A program made the translations under genes and the position numbers. From Clavulina sp. PMI_390 (taxonomy: Eukaryota; Basidiomycota; Agaricomycetes; Cantharellales; Hydnaceae): DNA of 50,277 nucleotides. The notes under the pieces were generated by a model. The model worked only from the letters and a program-made list of their open reading frames with translations. It had not been told where the DNA came from and made no database searches. The stretch lies in assembly GCA_015039315.1 (NCBI GenBank), contig WIDE01000043.1, positions 1-50,277 on the forward strand, written 5' to 3'. Below, piece by piece: positions 1 to 12,700 of this stretch (position 1 is its first letter; every line of letters begins with the position of its first letter).

Positions 1-92
1 CCCCCCCCGAACCAAATATTCTAATACCATTACCTACGTGTAACTCAATTCCGCCCGCTCAGAACCTCTCAAGAGCCCTGCAGACCCCAACC

Positions 93-1943
93 ATGCAATG
101 TCCAATTCAACTCCAATCTGTTCAACAAATAGTGAAAGGCTACGTTGATAATGCGGCGGAGTCGCTCCCCAACTCCAGAAATCACATCCTTAGACTCCCT
201 AGCGGTCTAGTGCAGCACCGCCCGCTTGATTCCCAGCCCAAGCTACATCAAATGGTTGCAGGAGCTGAGTCCGATGCGGATGAACTCGTCAAACTCAGTG
301 AAGCGTTGCTCAATACAGCAAATAACCTCCGAAACTGGGCGCGGGACACTCGTAACGTTTCACAAGCCCCCATTCTCGGTTTCCCTGAAGAGCTCATAGC
401 AATGGTGTTTTTACATGGCCTTAATGCGAGTGAGGATGCGTTTGAAGCCATCCAGTGGACCCTGCGCGTGAGCGGCGTGTGCTCCAGCTGGCGTCGAGCT
501 GCGCTTACGCTCGGAGTCCTTTGGGCGACAGTCAGTGCCAACTCCTGTGTGGGTAGTCAAAACCTATGGCTTCAACGGGCGGGAACGTGGAAAACGAAGC
601 TTCACGTTGTCGTCACCTGTGCCAGGGCCAAAGCTCGAGCCCCCCGCTCCTCTTCTGATGATGAAGAGTCAGATTCTGATCACCTCTCTGACTCGGATTA
701 CGACTCAGAGGATGAATATGACCTCTGGGGCGACCCTCCTATACCTCCTCTATCCATTAGTGGTCAAGGAATCTTCTCAGAGCAGGTCAAATGGGAGAGC
801 CTGGAACTTCGCGTAGGCCGACGATGCTACAGGCTCGCCGAGGAATTTCTTAAGCACTTCTACCCAGCCCAAAGGCTCACTATCCTACTTGATCCTCGGG
901 GCGATGACACAGAAAACTACGATGACGACGAGTTGCAATTTCCTCTGAGCCGAAAGTCCAAAAGAACCGGTGAAGACTACACTTTTCTAAGTGATTTGAA
1001 GATAGTTGGAGTGTCCCCCGAATTCGGACAGCAGCTTCGCTGGATTGCACTCAAACTCCAAACATTTGTTTGTCATTCTGCTTGGAGTGACTGGTGTCCA
1101 ACCTGTGCGTTGATGAAGTGGCGCTCATTCTTCCAAGCCGCAAAGAATCTTCGTAGCTGTGAGGTGACATGGAGTGCGTTGAAAATATTCCACAGCCATA
1201 GCTCCCATGATGAAGCTACGGCCTCAACACCGGATTCCCTTCAAATGTCAAGGCTCAGAAAACTAGTGGCTCGATGTCAGGACTGGACCATGGCCACCAC
1301 TCTCTTGACGCAACTCCGCATGCCGAAGCTGATGCATCTCGAGCTCGACCTTGGGTGTGATAACCAGGTCCAATCCCCAGAAGCTCGAACTAAGACACGA
1401 TCCGTGTTCCAAACGCTAGTAAGTCACCATGCCGGTCACCAGAAAGGAGTTTCAACGATGACTGACCCCAATCCTCAGTTTTCTCATACATCTGCACTGC
1501 GTTGCCTCACTATCAAAGGTACTCATGAAAACATCCTTGTTGCTCTGGGCTCTCTTTGCTCCCGTGATGCACCATTCACAGCGAGTACCTCAGATGTGAC
1601 TTTGTCCCCTGCAAGCTTTCTTCCTGCTCTCCGTCGTTTGTACATCACAGTCGTCCCTAGCCCGGAGGGCCATTCGGAAGTTGGTGAGGATAGCCCGCCA
1701 CCACTCCAATCCAAAAACCCAGGTTTCGTGCAAGAACTGGCTCAAATTCTCAGGGATCGGCGTCGCTTGCTTGTGGAAGCTGAGAACGTTGATGCTAAGC
1801 TCCACTCACTTCGGGTTTTTGGTACTGATTTCGACATTCGATCGGCGAAAAAACTACGCACGTTCAGTGTTTCCACTCGCGTTGGTAATTGGAAGACGAA
1901 GCGTGTATCCAAGTCACCGTCTGGCACTGAGGGAGGAGAATAA
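93..1943 (+). CDS. F-box-like protein, single exon (616 aa)
   Basis: Uninterrupted 616-codon frame from an ATG in a good context (aaccATGc). An F-box-like segment lies at about residues 94-146, with the typical start (Phe-Pro-Glu-Glu-Leu) and a Val-Cys-Ser-Ser-Trp-Arg-Arg core. F-box proteins are substrate receptors of SCF ubiquitin ligases, binding Skp1 through this segment. A Ser/Asp/Glu-rich acidic stretch occupies roughly residues 185-212. The C-terminal 400 residues have scattered Leu-rich segments that could be a degenerate leucine-rich repeat fold, as in many agaricomycete F-box proteins; this is inference. It is unlike the other F-box genes here in being intronless. The substrate cannot be told from sequence. 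Confidence 0.8.
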   Translation: MQCPIQLQSVQQIVKGYVDNAAESLPNSRNHILRLPSGLVQHRPLDSQPKLHQMVAGAESDADELVKLSEALLNTANNLRNWARDTRNVSQAPILGFPEELIAMVFLHGLNASEDAFEAIQWTLRVSGVCSSWRRAALTLGVLWATVSANSCVGSQNLWLQRAGTWKTKLHVVVTCARAKARAPRSSSDDEESDSDHLSDSDYDSEDEYDLWGDPPIPPLSISGQGIFSEQVKWESLELRVGRRCYRLAEEFLKHFYPAQRLTILLDPRGDDTENYDDDELQFPLSRKSKRTGEDYTFLSDLKIVGVSPEFGQQLRWIALKLQTFVCHSAWSDWCPTCALMKWRSFFQAAKNLRSCEVTWSALKIFHSHSSHDEATASTPDSLQMSRLRKLVARCQDWTMATTLLTQLRMPKLMHLELDLGCDNQVQSPEARTKTRSVFQTLVSHHAGHQKGVSTMTDPNPQFSHTSALRCLTIKGTHENILVALGSLCSRDAPFTASTSDVTLSPASFLPALRRLYITVVPSPEGHSEVGEDSPPPLQSKNPGFVQELAQILRDRRRLLVEAENVDAKLHSLRVFGTDFDIRSAKKLRTFSVSTRVGNWKTKRVSKSPSGTEGGE

Positions 1944-3287
1944 TTTGGGATAGGGTTCGAGTTGCCTCAAACGCTCCCGCACAGGGGCGGCCCGCTCTGA
2001 TTTCCAGCTCTTAGCTATTCATGGTTCTCGCGAAACTGAAATATTTTGATAATTTATATTTCTTGCCCAACCATCCCAACTCAATCGGAGGTCAAGTACT
2101 CGCTCTAAGGCTATTACGCGGACATCATGGACCCTCAGACCCTCGACAGTCATGTAGCTTAAAGACGACAAAAGACTGTAAATAATCTCCATCCTGCGGC
2201 GACGCCATTATGAGACGCTTTATACTAGAGCTGATCGTGGTCGACACGACGGAAGTCTCCTGGTACTCGCGGTATGCTCTCCGTCACCGCCCGCAAGAAA
2301 CGGTTGCTTGAAATAAGTTCGGAAGCCCGGGCCAGCGTAGCGTTCCGCTAAGAAGTCGAAGCCACGAAGGCCCCCGGCGTTCTTGAAGACATGAGTACAG
2401 CGCTTCGAATAGATCGAAAGACCCACGAATTGCACGAGTTCCCTGAATAGGGTGCATATATTGGGCGCGGACTGAGGACCGTGGAACGTAACACAACACC
2501 TTTCCTTGCGGAAGGTATAAATGAAAGCCGATCCAAGCGATATCAGTGAATGGGCAGGCGGCCAACAGCTCACCAAATTTGGTACTAGGGTGTTGTGGAT
2601 GAGGCTCAAGATGGATCGCTCTGGATCATTCTATAAATTCAACCCCAGCGTGGTATGCATTAAGCTCTGCTGTCGTCAATGGTGCATAGCACCGACGCCG
2701 AACGTTTCCTCCGAACTCCTTGGCAATCCATCTGGAGCAGGGGAGAGGATGCCTGAAGGGCAAAGCTCAGTTATGATTTTTTGGACTAGAATTCGGGCAT
2801 GACTCCAATATGTCATTGTAGGATGATCGCTGGGGTAGTAGACCATCTCGACCATTTGCTAGTTGAGGGAAGTCACGCCACATCTATAAGAACGATGAAG
2901 GGTATATTGGACACGACGATTCAATTTTCTGGATATAAGGTGGATTTTCATGAGGACGATGCTAGTTCTGGCTAGCCTGTGGACGGAAGGAATGGTATGT
3001 TGAGCCAGAAATGGAAGAACCAAATTTGTGACACAAGACGTGACTAACCCGTCATCCCGCTCAGTGCCCAGAATCCAGGGACGCAACAACATCCACGTTA
3101 CCCTTCCTGACCGGAGCCATGGCTACGCTTGTCGCTGGCGATAGGCCGGTTGACTGATCTTCACTGTTACCATGTCCATGTCGGTAAATTACCAAATTAG
3201 GAAGGTGGATGAGCCGAACGGGCTGTTCACCGTTTGGGCGCCCAACCACGACGTCATCCGCCGCGCGCTTTCCCGCTCCTCTCCACC
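1944..3287. other. Intergenic, no recognised gene
   Basis: 1.3 kb between the F-box gene and the sterol acyltransferase. A 129-codon minus-strand frame at 2220-2609 uses many C-ending codons but matches no family I recognise and has no supporting splice structure. The last 200 bases are the likely acyltransferase promoter and leader, with a pyrimidine-rich run just before its ATG. Confidence 0.5.
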
Positions 3288-6035
3288 ATGGCCGAACGAA
3301 GGTGAGTGCTGAAACGTTTCTTGGTCTCGGCCTGGTGCGAACCCATACATATCGCATATTTGTTATAGCCCGCCAGCGAGGAAAGCAACGATAACGGTCG
3401 TTGACTTGCCTATTGACCCAAATGCGCTCGAGTCGCGTGCCGGAACCCCTCAACCAGGCTTAGACATTGGCTCACAGCCTGGAGATCACAAAGAACCTCC
3501 TCTGAGGAAGGATACCACCTTCGAAACTGCTGAAGGGACGTTACATGTGAAGCCATTTCGCAAGAAGGGTGCCAAAGGACTGAAAGCTGTCCTCACATTC
3601 GTGCCTCGTGCTTCTGCATTTGATCGAGAGAACCTTGCATCTGGTGCAGATCCATTCAGAGGCTTCTTCACTCTATTCTGGATCGCGGTGAGCAACTATC
3701 CCTTGGCTACCATCCGCATCCAAGATGAGCGAGTTACGCGTTCTGGCTCGGATGTGACACCGTCGCGATTTGGGATCTTCTCTTAGTCCAATCTTGTTTC
3801 ATCCTCTTCGCCGCCTCTCTGATCTGTCACTGAATATCCAACGTTGTTTTTCCCCTCTTAGGTCTTCCTTCTATCCATCCGCACCTATTGGGATTATCTA
3901 GATAAGACAGGATATCCTATCAGCTTGGACTTCGCCAATCTATTATCAAAAGATGCAATCACTCTCCTTCTCAGTGACATGGTGCTAGTGTCGAGCACGG
4001 CACTAGTGATTCCAGTAAGCTCTATCGTTACTCCAACACCACCGCCAATTATGTTGACATTTCCCCGGTTCAATAGTTCATGCTGTTAGTGCAGCGGGGT
4101 TGGATTCGATACTACTGGATTGGCGTTTTTATTCAGCACTGTTTCCAGACCGTCTTCTTGGGTGCTGCTGTTGCATGGACATTCAACCGGTATGTAGCTA
4201 TCCAGCTTTGCGAAATCCCGCTCCTCACAACCCACCTCTTCCAATAGACAATGGCCGTATGTTATTGTGAATAATAGAGCCTACTCTTCTCCCCCTGATT
4301 CGATGCTCTCGGTTCTCTAGATGGGTCCAGTCGGGGTTCTTCACCCTCCATTCACTGACGATGCTCATGAAAATCCATTCGTACTGCTCCGTGAACGGGC
4401 ATTACTCCTATCTCCAGCAACAGCACAATCGGCTCACGCGGAAACTCCAGCAAGTGATTGAATCAGATCCGTCGCTCGGAAGTTGGGACGAGGCTGTCAA
4501 GCTCGCTACAGAGACCCGAGACGCTCGCATTCGCGAAAAGGAGCGAGCCGACGCGATCCTGTACAGTTCGTCTCCTGAGAGCGCTGGGACGCCTGCAACA
4601 TCCCGAAGCCCATCACTACTCGATATCAAACCTCCTCAGGGGGGCGTTTCAAGCACTACCGCTCGCGAAGCCCTGCATTCCTCCACCACCACATCCAATG
4701 GAAATTTGTCGAATTCCGAGTCCCAACTCCGAAACCGACTATCGAACCTCTCTTCGCTCCAAACCGATCCCACAGTCACCCGACATTCTCTCAACTCCTC
4801 AGCACCACTTACGAGTACGATTGAGGACCCGCTCGATTCGCGGAGGCATATACTATGCCATCACCCATCCCTGCAGGTTTCAAGATACGCACAGGAAATG
4901 ACGGAGTTGGATATGGAGTTGACTGCTCCTGGTGGGAGCGGTAACAAAGAGGCGACGAGGTGGCCAAAGAATATCACACTTAGGAACTTTGTGGACTATA
5001 TGCTCATCCCGACACTGGTGTATGAGATGCAATATCCGCGAACCGCATCGTAAGTTGCCTTGATCTAATATGCCCTCAACGCAGTTGCTGAAATATCACT
5101 GTGCTTGTAGGCTGCGTCCACTGTATGTCCTGGAGAAAACAATCGCCACCTTTGGCACGTTTACGCTTTGTGAGCGCCCCACCATCTTCTTCCATTCCTA
5201 TGTCTCGATTCATCCGTATTCTTACTACTTCGTATAGTGTACACCTACACGGAACACTATATTATCCCCCTTACGCCTACACTGCGTCAAAATTTCTTCC
5301 GTTCCATCATTGACCTCATCCTTCCTTTCATGGTACGTCACGGCTTCGATTTGGATACTCGGAGGTCGCTGTTGCATTGCGATATCTCAACTCTGCAAAT
5401 CCCCATACAGCTCTGCTATCTCTTGCTATTCTACATTATCTTCGGTGAGCCGTCCCAGAATATGATGATCTGCTGTGTAATTCTCAATGCTTGCTATTTT
5501 TTCTCCTATAGAGTGTATCTGTAACGGCTTCGCCGAATTGTCGTTCTTTGCCGACCGCCAGTTCTATGAAGATTGGTATGGCTGTACGATCTCCACCGGT
5601 TTCCACTCGCTAATGGCATCCACAGGTGGAATTCCACGTCAATGGACGAGTTCTCCCGAAAATGGAACAAACCTGTGCACGTATTCCTATTGCGGCATGT
5701 GTACGCGTCCACCATCTCGACGTTTGGTTTCTCGCGCTCTGCTGCCGCATTCTCCACCTTCCTGCTTAGCGCACTTGCGCACGAGCTCGTCATGGCTGTA
5801 GTAACCCAAAAGATCCGGCTTTATCTGTTTTTATTACAGATGATTCAGATCCCAATGATCGCTATGGGGCGGTTGCCGGTTGTGAAACGAAATCCCACCG
5901 CAGGAAATGTCGTCTTCTGGTATGCGAGCCGTTACTATTCATCCTGAGCAATCATCATGCCCTAACAATATCCCAAACAGGTTTGGGTTGCTGACCGGAT
6001 TTCCCCTTCTCTGCGTGGCCTACTGCGCATACTAA
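3288..6035 (+). CDS. ARE2: Sterol O-acyltransferase (ACAT/ARE type, MBOAT family)
   Basis: Esterifies sterols with fatty acyl-CoA in the ER membrane for lipid-droplet storage. Twelve exons in consistent phase give about 645 aa, close to yeast Are1/Are2: 3288-3301, 3369-3687, 3862-4014, 4077-4189, 4248-4256, 4321-5049, 5111-5169, 5238-5332, 5411-5444, 5512-5575, 5626-5919, 5981-6035. Diagnostic motifs are Gln-Trp-Pro-Trp-Val-Gln-Ser-Gly-Phe-Phe, the family signature Phe-Tyr-Glu-Asp-Trp-Trp-Asn (joined across intron 10) and the proposed active-site His in Ala-His-Glu-Leu-Val-Met. Many hydrophobic segments fit a multi-pass enzyme. Start chosen at ccaccATGg, which splices in frame after 14 nt. 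Exon 5 is only 9 nt. A Ser/Thr-rich insertion lies in exon 6. ARE1 and ARE2 cannot be told apart by eye, so the symbol is provisional. Confidence 0.93.
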
Positions 6036-9000
6036 GATCCCCCCTCCCGCTGTTTCACGGGCATCGACGGGAAACAACAGTCAGCGCCAAAGCTTTGCTT
6101 CGCTTGTTTCCCTCTGCAAATCTATTATACCCTCACTTCGTCATTCGTTGATAGCGATGGCACGATTCCACTTATCTCTACATCCTGCAGATATTATGCC
6201 TCTAATTCATATATATCATTGATCAACCAGCGCTGCAGAGTTCCCTATGAAGGGAATTTCGACCAGCGCTTGATTGCATGCCACCGCGCGTACTCGTTCA
6301 TCTTCCATTTGTAGCTGAGCTGATTCAATGTGATTTTCTGACCCAGCAAACGAGCTGCGGTGCAGGGAGCTTAAGATTCAGTGTTTATCTGACAAGATGT
6401 TAACGTTCGGGATCTGTCCGATCTATGGATTTGCATACGAAGGCAACGGGATCAGATGACGAGTTATTCAAGTACTTCTCGTCCCAGGTAAAAGGTTCAC
6501 CACCCTACACCGGTGTTACCGCAATTTCGGAAATTTTTGCAGCCGCAAGCGCCGACTGTGCCACAGACCGTTCGCCCACAAAGCTGCATTTCCGTGCGGC
6601 GCTATTCATCTGTGTTCTTTTCCAGCCCCACCACCTGCACACCGATATTTTATTCCTAGATGTACTTGTATTGTGATCTGCAGTCCGAGGACTGATATAG
6701 CCTCGATCGCATGGCCGTGGAGGCGCTGATTGACAGTTCAGGTTAGCTTGAAGGAAGTCCAAGGGTCAAATATGTAGGTATTTGAAATTGACCTGAAGTT
6801 CGGGATTCCGGTTTCAGTTCTCAAGCATTCTCGGATGCTAGGGCTGCAATATATGAACGTGAGACCCGCTGTTCGGATAGACATTCTACTCGGACGGCGG
6901 TCATTATGACGGTTATAACAGAAGCACTTTCACCCAATGAATTGCGTCCAAGTTGTCAGAGCCGCTGCATAACTGATGTTGGGGCCTGTTCTCCAAGTGT
7001 CAAAATTACCTACCAGGCGTCGTCTCGTTGCTTTCGTTACTATCTGAAGAATCTGTTGCTTACCGCGGCACGGAAATATATCCTCGCGAGGAAGTTACCA
7101 CTGGGACCGTGCTTCCAGCCACTTGGTAAGAGACCCTTTTGAGCAAATCTGCTTCGAGTGTGCTTGCAAGCTGCTTAGATCCTGGGGCCTCGTCCATACC
7201 AACAGTTTGGATCGCTTTGGGGACTACCATTCAGCGGTGGGTCTCAGACTGTTGACTTGACAACTTCTACAATTATTGCTTCAATCAGTTGACGCTCGTA
7301 TTGAGGAAACTATCAAGCATATTTCCAGTTTGAGAACTCAGATCATCCAGAGATCACGCTTCGGAGAACGGGGGTGTTTCATTTATTCAGCAAGAGGGAC
7401 ATGACTGGAGTTGTGCCAGATCTCGAGAGGCGTACACTCATTGACTAATATGGTGTCAGTTGTAAACCAAGTCCGTAAACTTGGGGTTCTTTGGTTCGGT
7501 GAATATTAGCCTATCAAGTCGTTACAGGTGGTTCGACGTGTCCGAAGCCAAGAATCCGTGGTATTTTTCCAATGGTCCTCGAGTTATTGGTAGTTCAAGT
7601 GGAGCGCACGGGTCGCTGATCATAATCGACAGCAATCGGGGAGCTGCATCGATGGCCTTAAGAAGCTTCCTTCAACAATTCACCTCCTTTGCCATCCTCG
7701 GTGGATCCAATCAATCAGCTCCACTTATTCAGACTGGCACGATTTCCGTCACCATGATTGCGTTCGAACTAATCTATCCATATATTTGGCTCCTGAATCG
7801 GGTTAACGATGATCGAACAAAGGGTCTCAGGTGCTGAGCGACAACCAATCTGAATGGCTGGGCGATCTACCTGGAAGTGTAGCCATAATGCAGAATTATA
7901 TCACAGTGGGAGCACAGACCAAGGGAAAAAACCTTGGGAAGTTAGGGGAGAATAGAGCGTGCCAAAGATAGATATTCGGGAAGGTGAAGGTGCGCTTTCT
8001 GAGGCGCTCGTTAGGCGCAGAAGATGCTCGAGGACCGCCCCAAATATGTAAACAAGATATCTGACGCTCGCTTGCTGACCATCCGTCTAAACTAGGACAG
8101 GTGATCGAGGCACTTATGAGTTAGTCACTTAGGCTGATTGCTGTGCTAGATTATTCGGTTTGACGCTCAGTAAGAGCTAAGAGCCTCCTGTCTTGGCTTT
8201 CAGTCCACCCTAGGAAATTTAACATTCTCTTTCTTGAATACTTCCTATGGAGGCCACTGGATGGTCCGCAAGGTTAGCGCGCGAAGCCATTGGCTAGTGG
8301 AAACTTTTCGGAAAAGCACCTACTCGTGAAAGTTGGTCGTCACTCCCGCAAGAAGGCAGGGCACAATCTGACATATACGCAAGGCCGATGGGTAGGGCGG
8401 AGGATTTGGGGAGCCTGGAAATAGGGCAAGGGTTTCTGGAAATGCATGCTCGAACGGTAGGGCTGTTTCGAATGATTCACGTGGTAACAATGTGGCCGCC
8501 ATGCATCCATCGACGGGCAGAGAACAGTTCCGCTAGCTTCGAAACTGCCCTGGAGCTCACTGCGAGCATTAGGGCTTCCTCATGAGACGCGGGATATGAG
8601 CGTGTGTCTGATGATGTTGAATCAAGATCACGATTGACGATGGTTTACTTCAGGGAATGCAGACATCATTGGGAGGGGAAATGAGCTGTCCACAACCTTC
8701 TTTCATTCGTGGCGGGTTCTTTCTTCAGAAGCTGAGATGGGATGAAAACAACGCAAGGGGAATACCGTCCAACTGGCGCGGCAGCTGCAGGTTGACGACA
8801 AGATAGGCGAGAAAGAACACCCCACCACCCAAAGGTGCAACACTTTTCTAAGTGCAAGCTGATTGTTTCGATTCATTGTTAGGTGACGCCGAAATATCTG
8901 GAGTGGGGTTAAAGCGAGCTTTCGTTGCAAGGGTGAAGGATGGGGGTGCCACCTGCTCTGTATGCAATTTGCTTGGAGGAAATGGAATACTACGCTTGAA

Positions 9001-9776
9001 TCTCGATGTCTTAAGGGAAAAAGGCGCAGAAATTTCGCGACAACGAGCCCAACCGGCGGGGGACGGGGGTAATAGTGTAGCCCCGTGGGTTATGGTGGAT
9101 ATGTTCACAGGCACAACCAAAATAAAAGCATAAATTGAAGTGCGACGCCGCTGGGGCTGCTGACAACTAGCAAGAGGGAACCTTGAGCTCATTGGGGATG
9201 CTTTGAACGGTCAATGTATGCTGGCGGTCGTTCGGACCGCTTCTGAAGTAGGGACACGATGGATTGGTGCCATGATGTAATGTTATGTTTGGCTGTCGCT
9301 GACCGTGACAGCCATGACCCTCGACGACGACAAGTTGAGGCGTCGTTTGCGATAAAATCGAGAAAAAATGTTGAAAGAATTCGTGATCTGAGTCCCAGAA
9401 CTTTCACGTGTGCGGGCGTCTCGAAGGTATGCTGTCCCACAGCAAGACTACGAAAATGCCGACCCAGCCTCGTGGAGTTCGCACTCCCCACCAACCACCA
9501 TGGTGTGAGGACGGCGGAAACCTGATCAGCGGCTCGGCGGGCGCGGAGCGGAGACTAGAATTTGCCGTAGAACCCTTATGGTTCGAAATCGGTGCTCCCA
9601 GGACTCAATCTGTCAATCACTTTGGATTTCCTATAAAGCCGTCCTTGCTTTGCCCTTGCATTCTCTCCCTTCTTTGCGCTTTCCGAACTCCGTTTGCTGC
9701 TCTTTTGGTCATCCCCTAGCACGAACCAAATCGCCACCTCTCTCTCTCCCACTGCTGCAGTGTTGTTCCTCAATCC
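6036..9776. other. 3.7-kb gene-poor region
   Basis: No protein family, RNA gene or intact mobile element recognised. The longest frames, about 114-118 codons (plus 7481-7837, minus 8848-9192), lack credible starts or splice sites and show no familiar motif. Minus-strand frames between 8320 and 9494 are dense, so a fast-evolving multi-exon gene cannot be excluded. The last 200 bases are pyrimidine-rich and are probably the promoter and leader of the AAA ATPase gene. Confidence 0.45.
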
Positions 9777-12700
9777 ATGGACCTCGTCAAAAGCCTTACC
9801 AGCACGTTAACAACGACGGCGCTGAAGGACACCGCAAAGGTTAGAATCGAATATTCCCTATGGGCGAATCACAGTCTCATTCTATTCTCTTTTGGGTTGA
9901 TCTGTAGCTCGTAGTGATTGGGTCGACTGTGGAAGGTAATCCTCATTGCCTAGACCCCACCTCAAGAAAGTGTTGATCGTATTTAACATTCCACAGCCAC
10001 TCGCCGAGCTACAACTAGTGCCTGGAACTCCTTTGTCGATTGTAAGCCTTCACTAAAACGTTTTTGAGTTGGAGCCTGACGAAAATTATCTCTCTCAGCA
10101 TTCTTCCTAGTGCGTGCCTTGTTGCAAAGTTCTCATTGATAGGAGCAGATAATCATACCCAGCTATGGCAATATGTTTCATCATTATTATCATCATGGCC
10201 CTTAGACTGCACACTTCAGCCAGGAAGACTAGTGGGTGTTCAACTTGCTGCGTTCGGCGCATTCCCGTTAAGGCCGATTGACCCTGATTTTCATGTCATC
10301 CACCCATACAATCATTTTGCCCTTCCAACTCGCATTTCCGAAACACTCTTCGGCGAATCAACTCTCCTCAGCCCATACGATTGGATATTGTACGTGGCCG
10401 TCATCTTGGGGTTGGCCTTCACTGACTCCCCAACCAATTTCTGATCGCCAATCTGCAGGCACTGGCTAGCGAAGCAGCCCTCTTACTCGGCCTCCCGCGA
10501 ATTTGATGTCGCAAGCGCGCGTACAACTGGCTCACTCACATCGGTTACAAACGACATTGAAGATGAGGCTGACTTGGAGCACTTTCCGCCAGGCGTTAAG
10601 CGCACCGTCATTCAGTTCATGCCCTCCTATGGTCAGTCCTCCCCTCTTTCATATTGGAACTGCCACACCGCCACCTTGTCCGTTTCGCCCTGGTTTCACT
10701 TCTGACGATGGGACCGCTCATTCGTATGGTTGTGGCTTTGAGAGAGCGCTTGGCTGATGCGCCTGATTCAACCGTTTGCACTTAGATATCACCCATTCAA
10801 TCTACTACAGTAAGTTCCTTGTTATCTATGCAGACATTTGCCCCGCCCGAAGAAAAACTTCCTGATCGCTTCGCTCGGCCTGGGGATGACATGACTTCGC
10901 GCAAACATCATTTACAGGCGGACACTGGCTCAAGGTGGGACAGATAACCGAGCGGCCTCCGCTGTAAACTTTGTAACTGGTGTCTGACAGTTGTTTCTTT
11001 TTATCAACCGTCTCTATGTTCCGCGCTCTGGGATTGCCAATCGTCCCAGATTACCCGCAGCCGCCGCGGAACGCATGGTTATGCTGAAATCAAGATCAGC
11101 GTGGTCGCCCGGAACAATAACGTGTTGAAGCAACTTGTTCTGCAAGCCCGACGCGAGTACGAAGCCGATATGGAGCACCGCGGTGAGTGATGCTGCCGAA
11201 TGCTGCACTTCTGGCCGCCTCTCTTCAACTAAACTTTCATCCGCTACCCACCCTTCACCCACTTTGGCTTATGATCTGTCCGAAGCTCGCTTTACTGATG
11301 GTTGCTCTTCTCTGTTTGTGATTCGCCCTTACTTTTAGTGCATATCTACCTCGCTGAAGGCACGGGCTGGCGATGGAATGGTGCCCAGAAAAAGCGACCT
11401 CTCTCATCAGTCGTGTTGGAGCCCGGTGTGAAAGATATGCTCATTGCTGATGCGAAGGATTTCCTCGCCTCCGAGGCGTGGTATGCTGATCGAGGTATTC
11501 CGTACCGGAGAGGCTACCTGCTTTATGGGGTTCCTGGAAGTGGTAAGACTAGTCTTATTCACGGTGAGTTGACTTATCTGAGAGCCCTTGAATGCTTTGA
11601 TTCGAACTAAGCTCCTCGTCTCTATTCTTCTCTTCCTAAATCGATCCGCGGCGCAAATTCATGACATCATCATCCTAGCGATCGCTGGCGAACTCTCGCT
11701 GGATATTTACGTCGTCAGTTTGAGCGCAAAGGGGTACGCGAATCATGAGCTGATCTCCATTTTGGATGTCCTGGGCTGATGCACACGTTGTCCTTCACTA
11801 TTATTCTTTGACCTGTTCTTTTGTTTCTCTTTCCACAGAATGAGTGACAATACCCTCGCCTCGCTTCTGGGCCGTGTTCCTGCTAGATGCATTCTACTTC
11901 TGGAAGGTACATGATTGATGCTCTCATCTCTATTGCCAGTACCTGTCATCATTTTGATCCTAACTGACGTGGTGCTATCTCTGCATCCCGCATCATTCGC
12001 AACGCTTCCTTACTCCCGCTCTCTACGACTTATCCGGAAAATCTACTCCACGAATCATCGACCACCCTGAATCCTTTTTCTCTGAATGATCATCTGCATG
12101 CGGTACTATACTATGATTCATATTATCGACCCTCACGTGTCGCAGATCTTGATGCAGCATTCACGAAATCCACATCGCGTGACGCAAAATCGACTGGCGC
12201 ACCTCTCGTGACCACCACTGCGACAGGTACCACCGCAGCCACAACTCCGGCCCCGATCCCCACCGTCCCTGTACCTGAGGACCCTAACACGCTCTCGCTT
12301 TCTGGGCTGCTCAATTCCCTGGACGGCGTGGCCGCGAGCACCGGTCGACTCTTATTTGCAACAACTAATCATTATGAGCGTTTAGATCCCGCCCTGACTC
12401 GACCAGTGAGTATCTGGCATTCAGTTCTATATGGTTATGGGGTTTCCATTGGTACTCTTCTCTTGTTTGTGGGGCTGGCGTCTCTGGATTTCGTCACCCT
12501 AGCAGAACGGCAGCCGTGTCTGTCCTCATGAGCTAGGATGACATGAGGCCAGCTTCGGCCCGATCAGCTTGTCAATATGTGTGCGCCAAGTTGGCTTTCC
12601 CCCTTCCTCTTTGGTCTCTTCCCTGAACTACTCTCCTTGTATTTCCGTCGCTGACCATTCTTTCCCTTCTCACGTCCACGATACTGACACTGACGCGCGC

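Noticed and set aside
2220..2609. 129-codon minus-strand frame with C-ending codon bias
   Set aside because: No recognised domain, no neighbouring exons in phase, and an equally open alternative frame; kept only as a note.
7481..7837. 118-codon plus-strand frame
   Set aside because: Starts with TTG rather than ATG and shows no domain or splice context.
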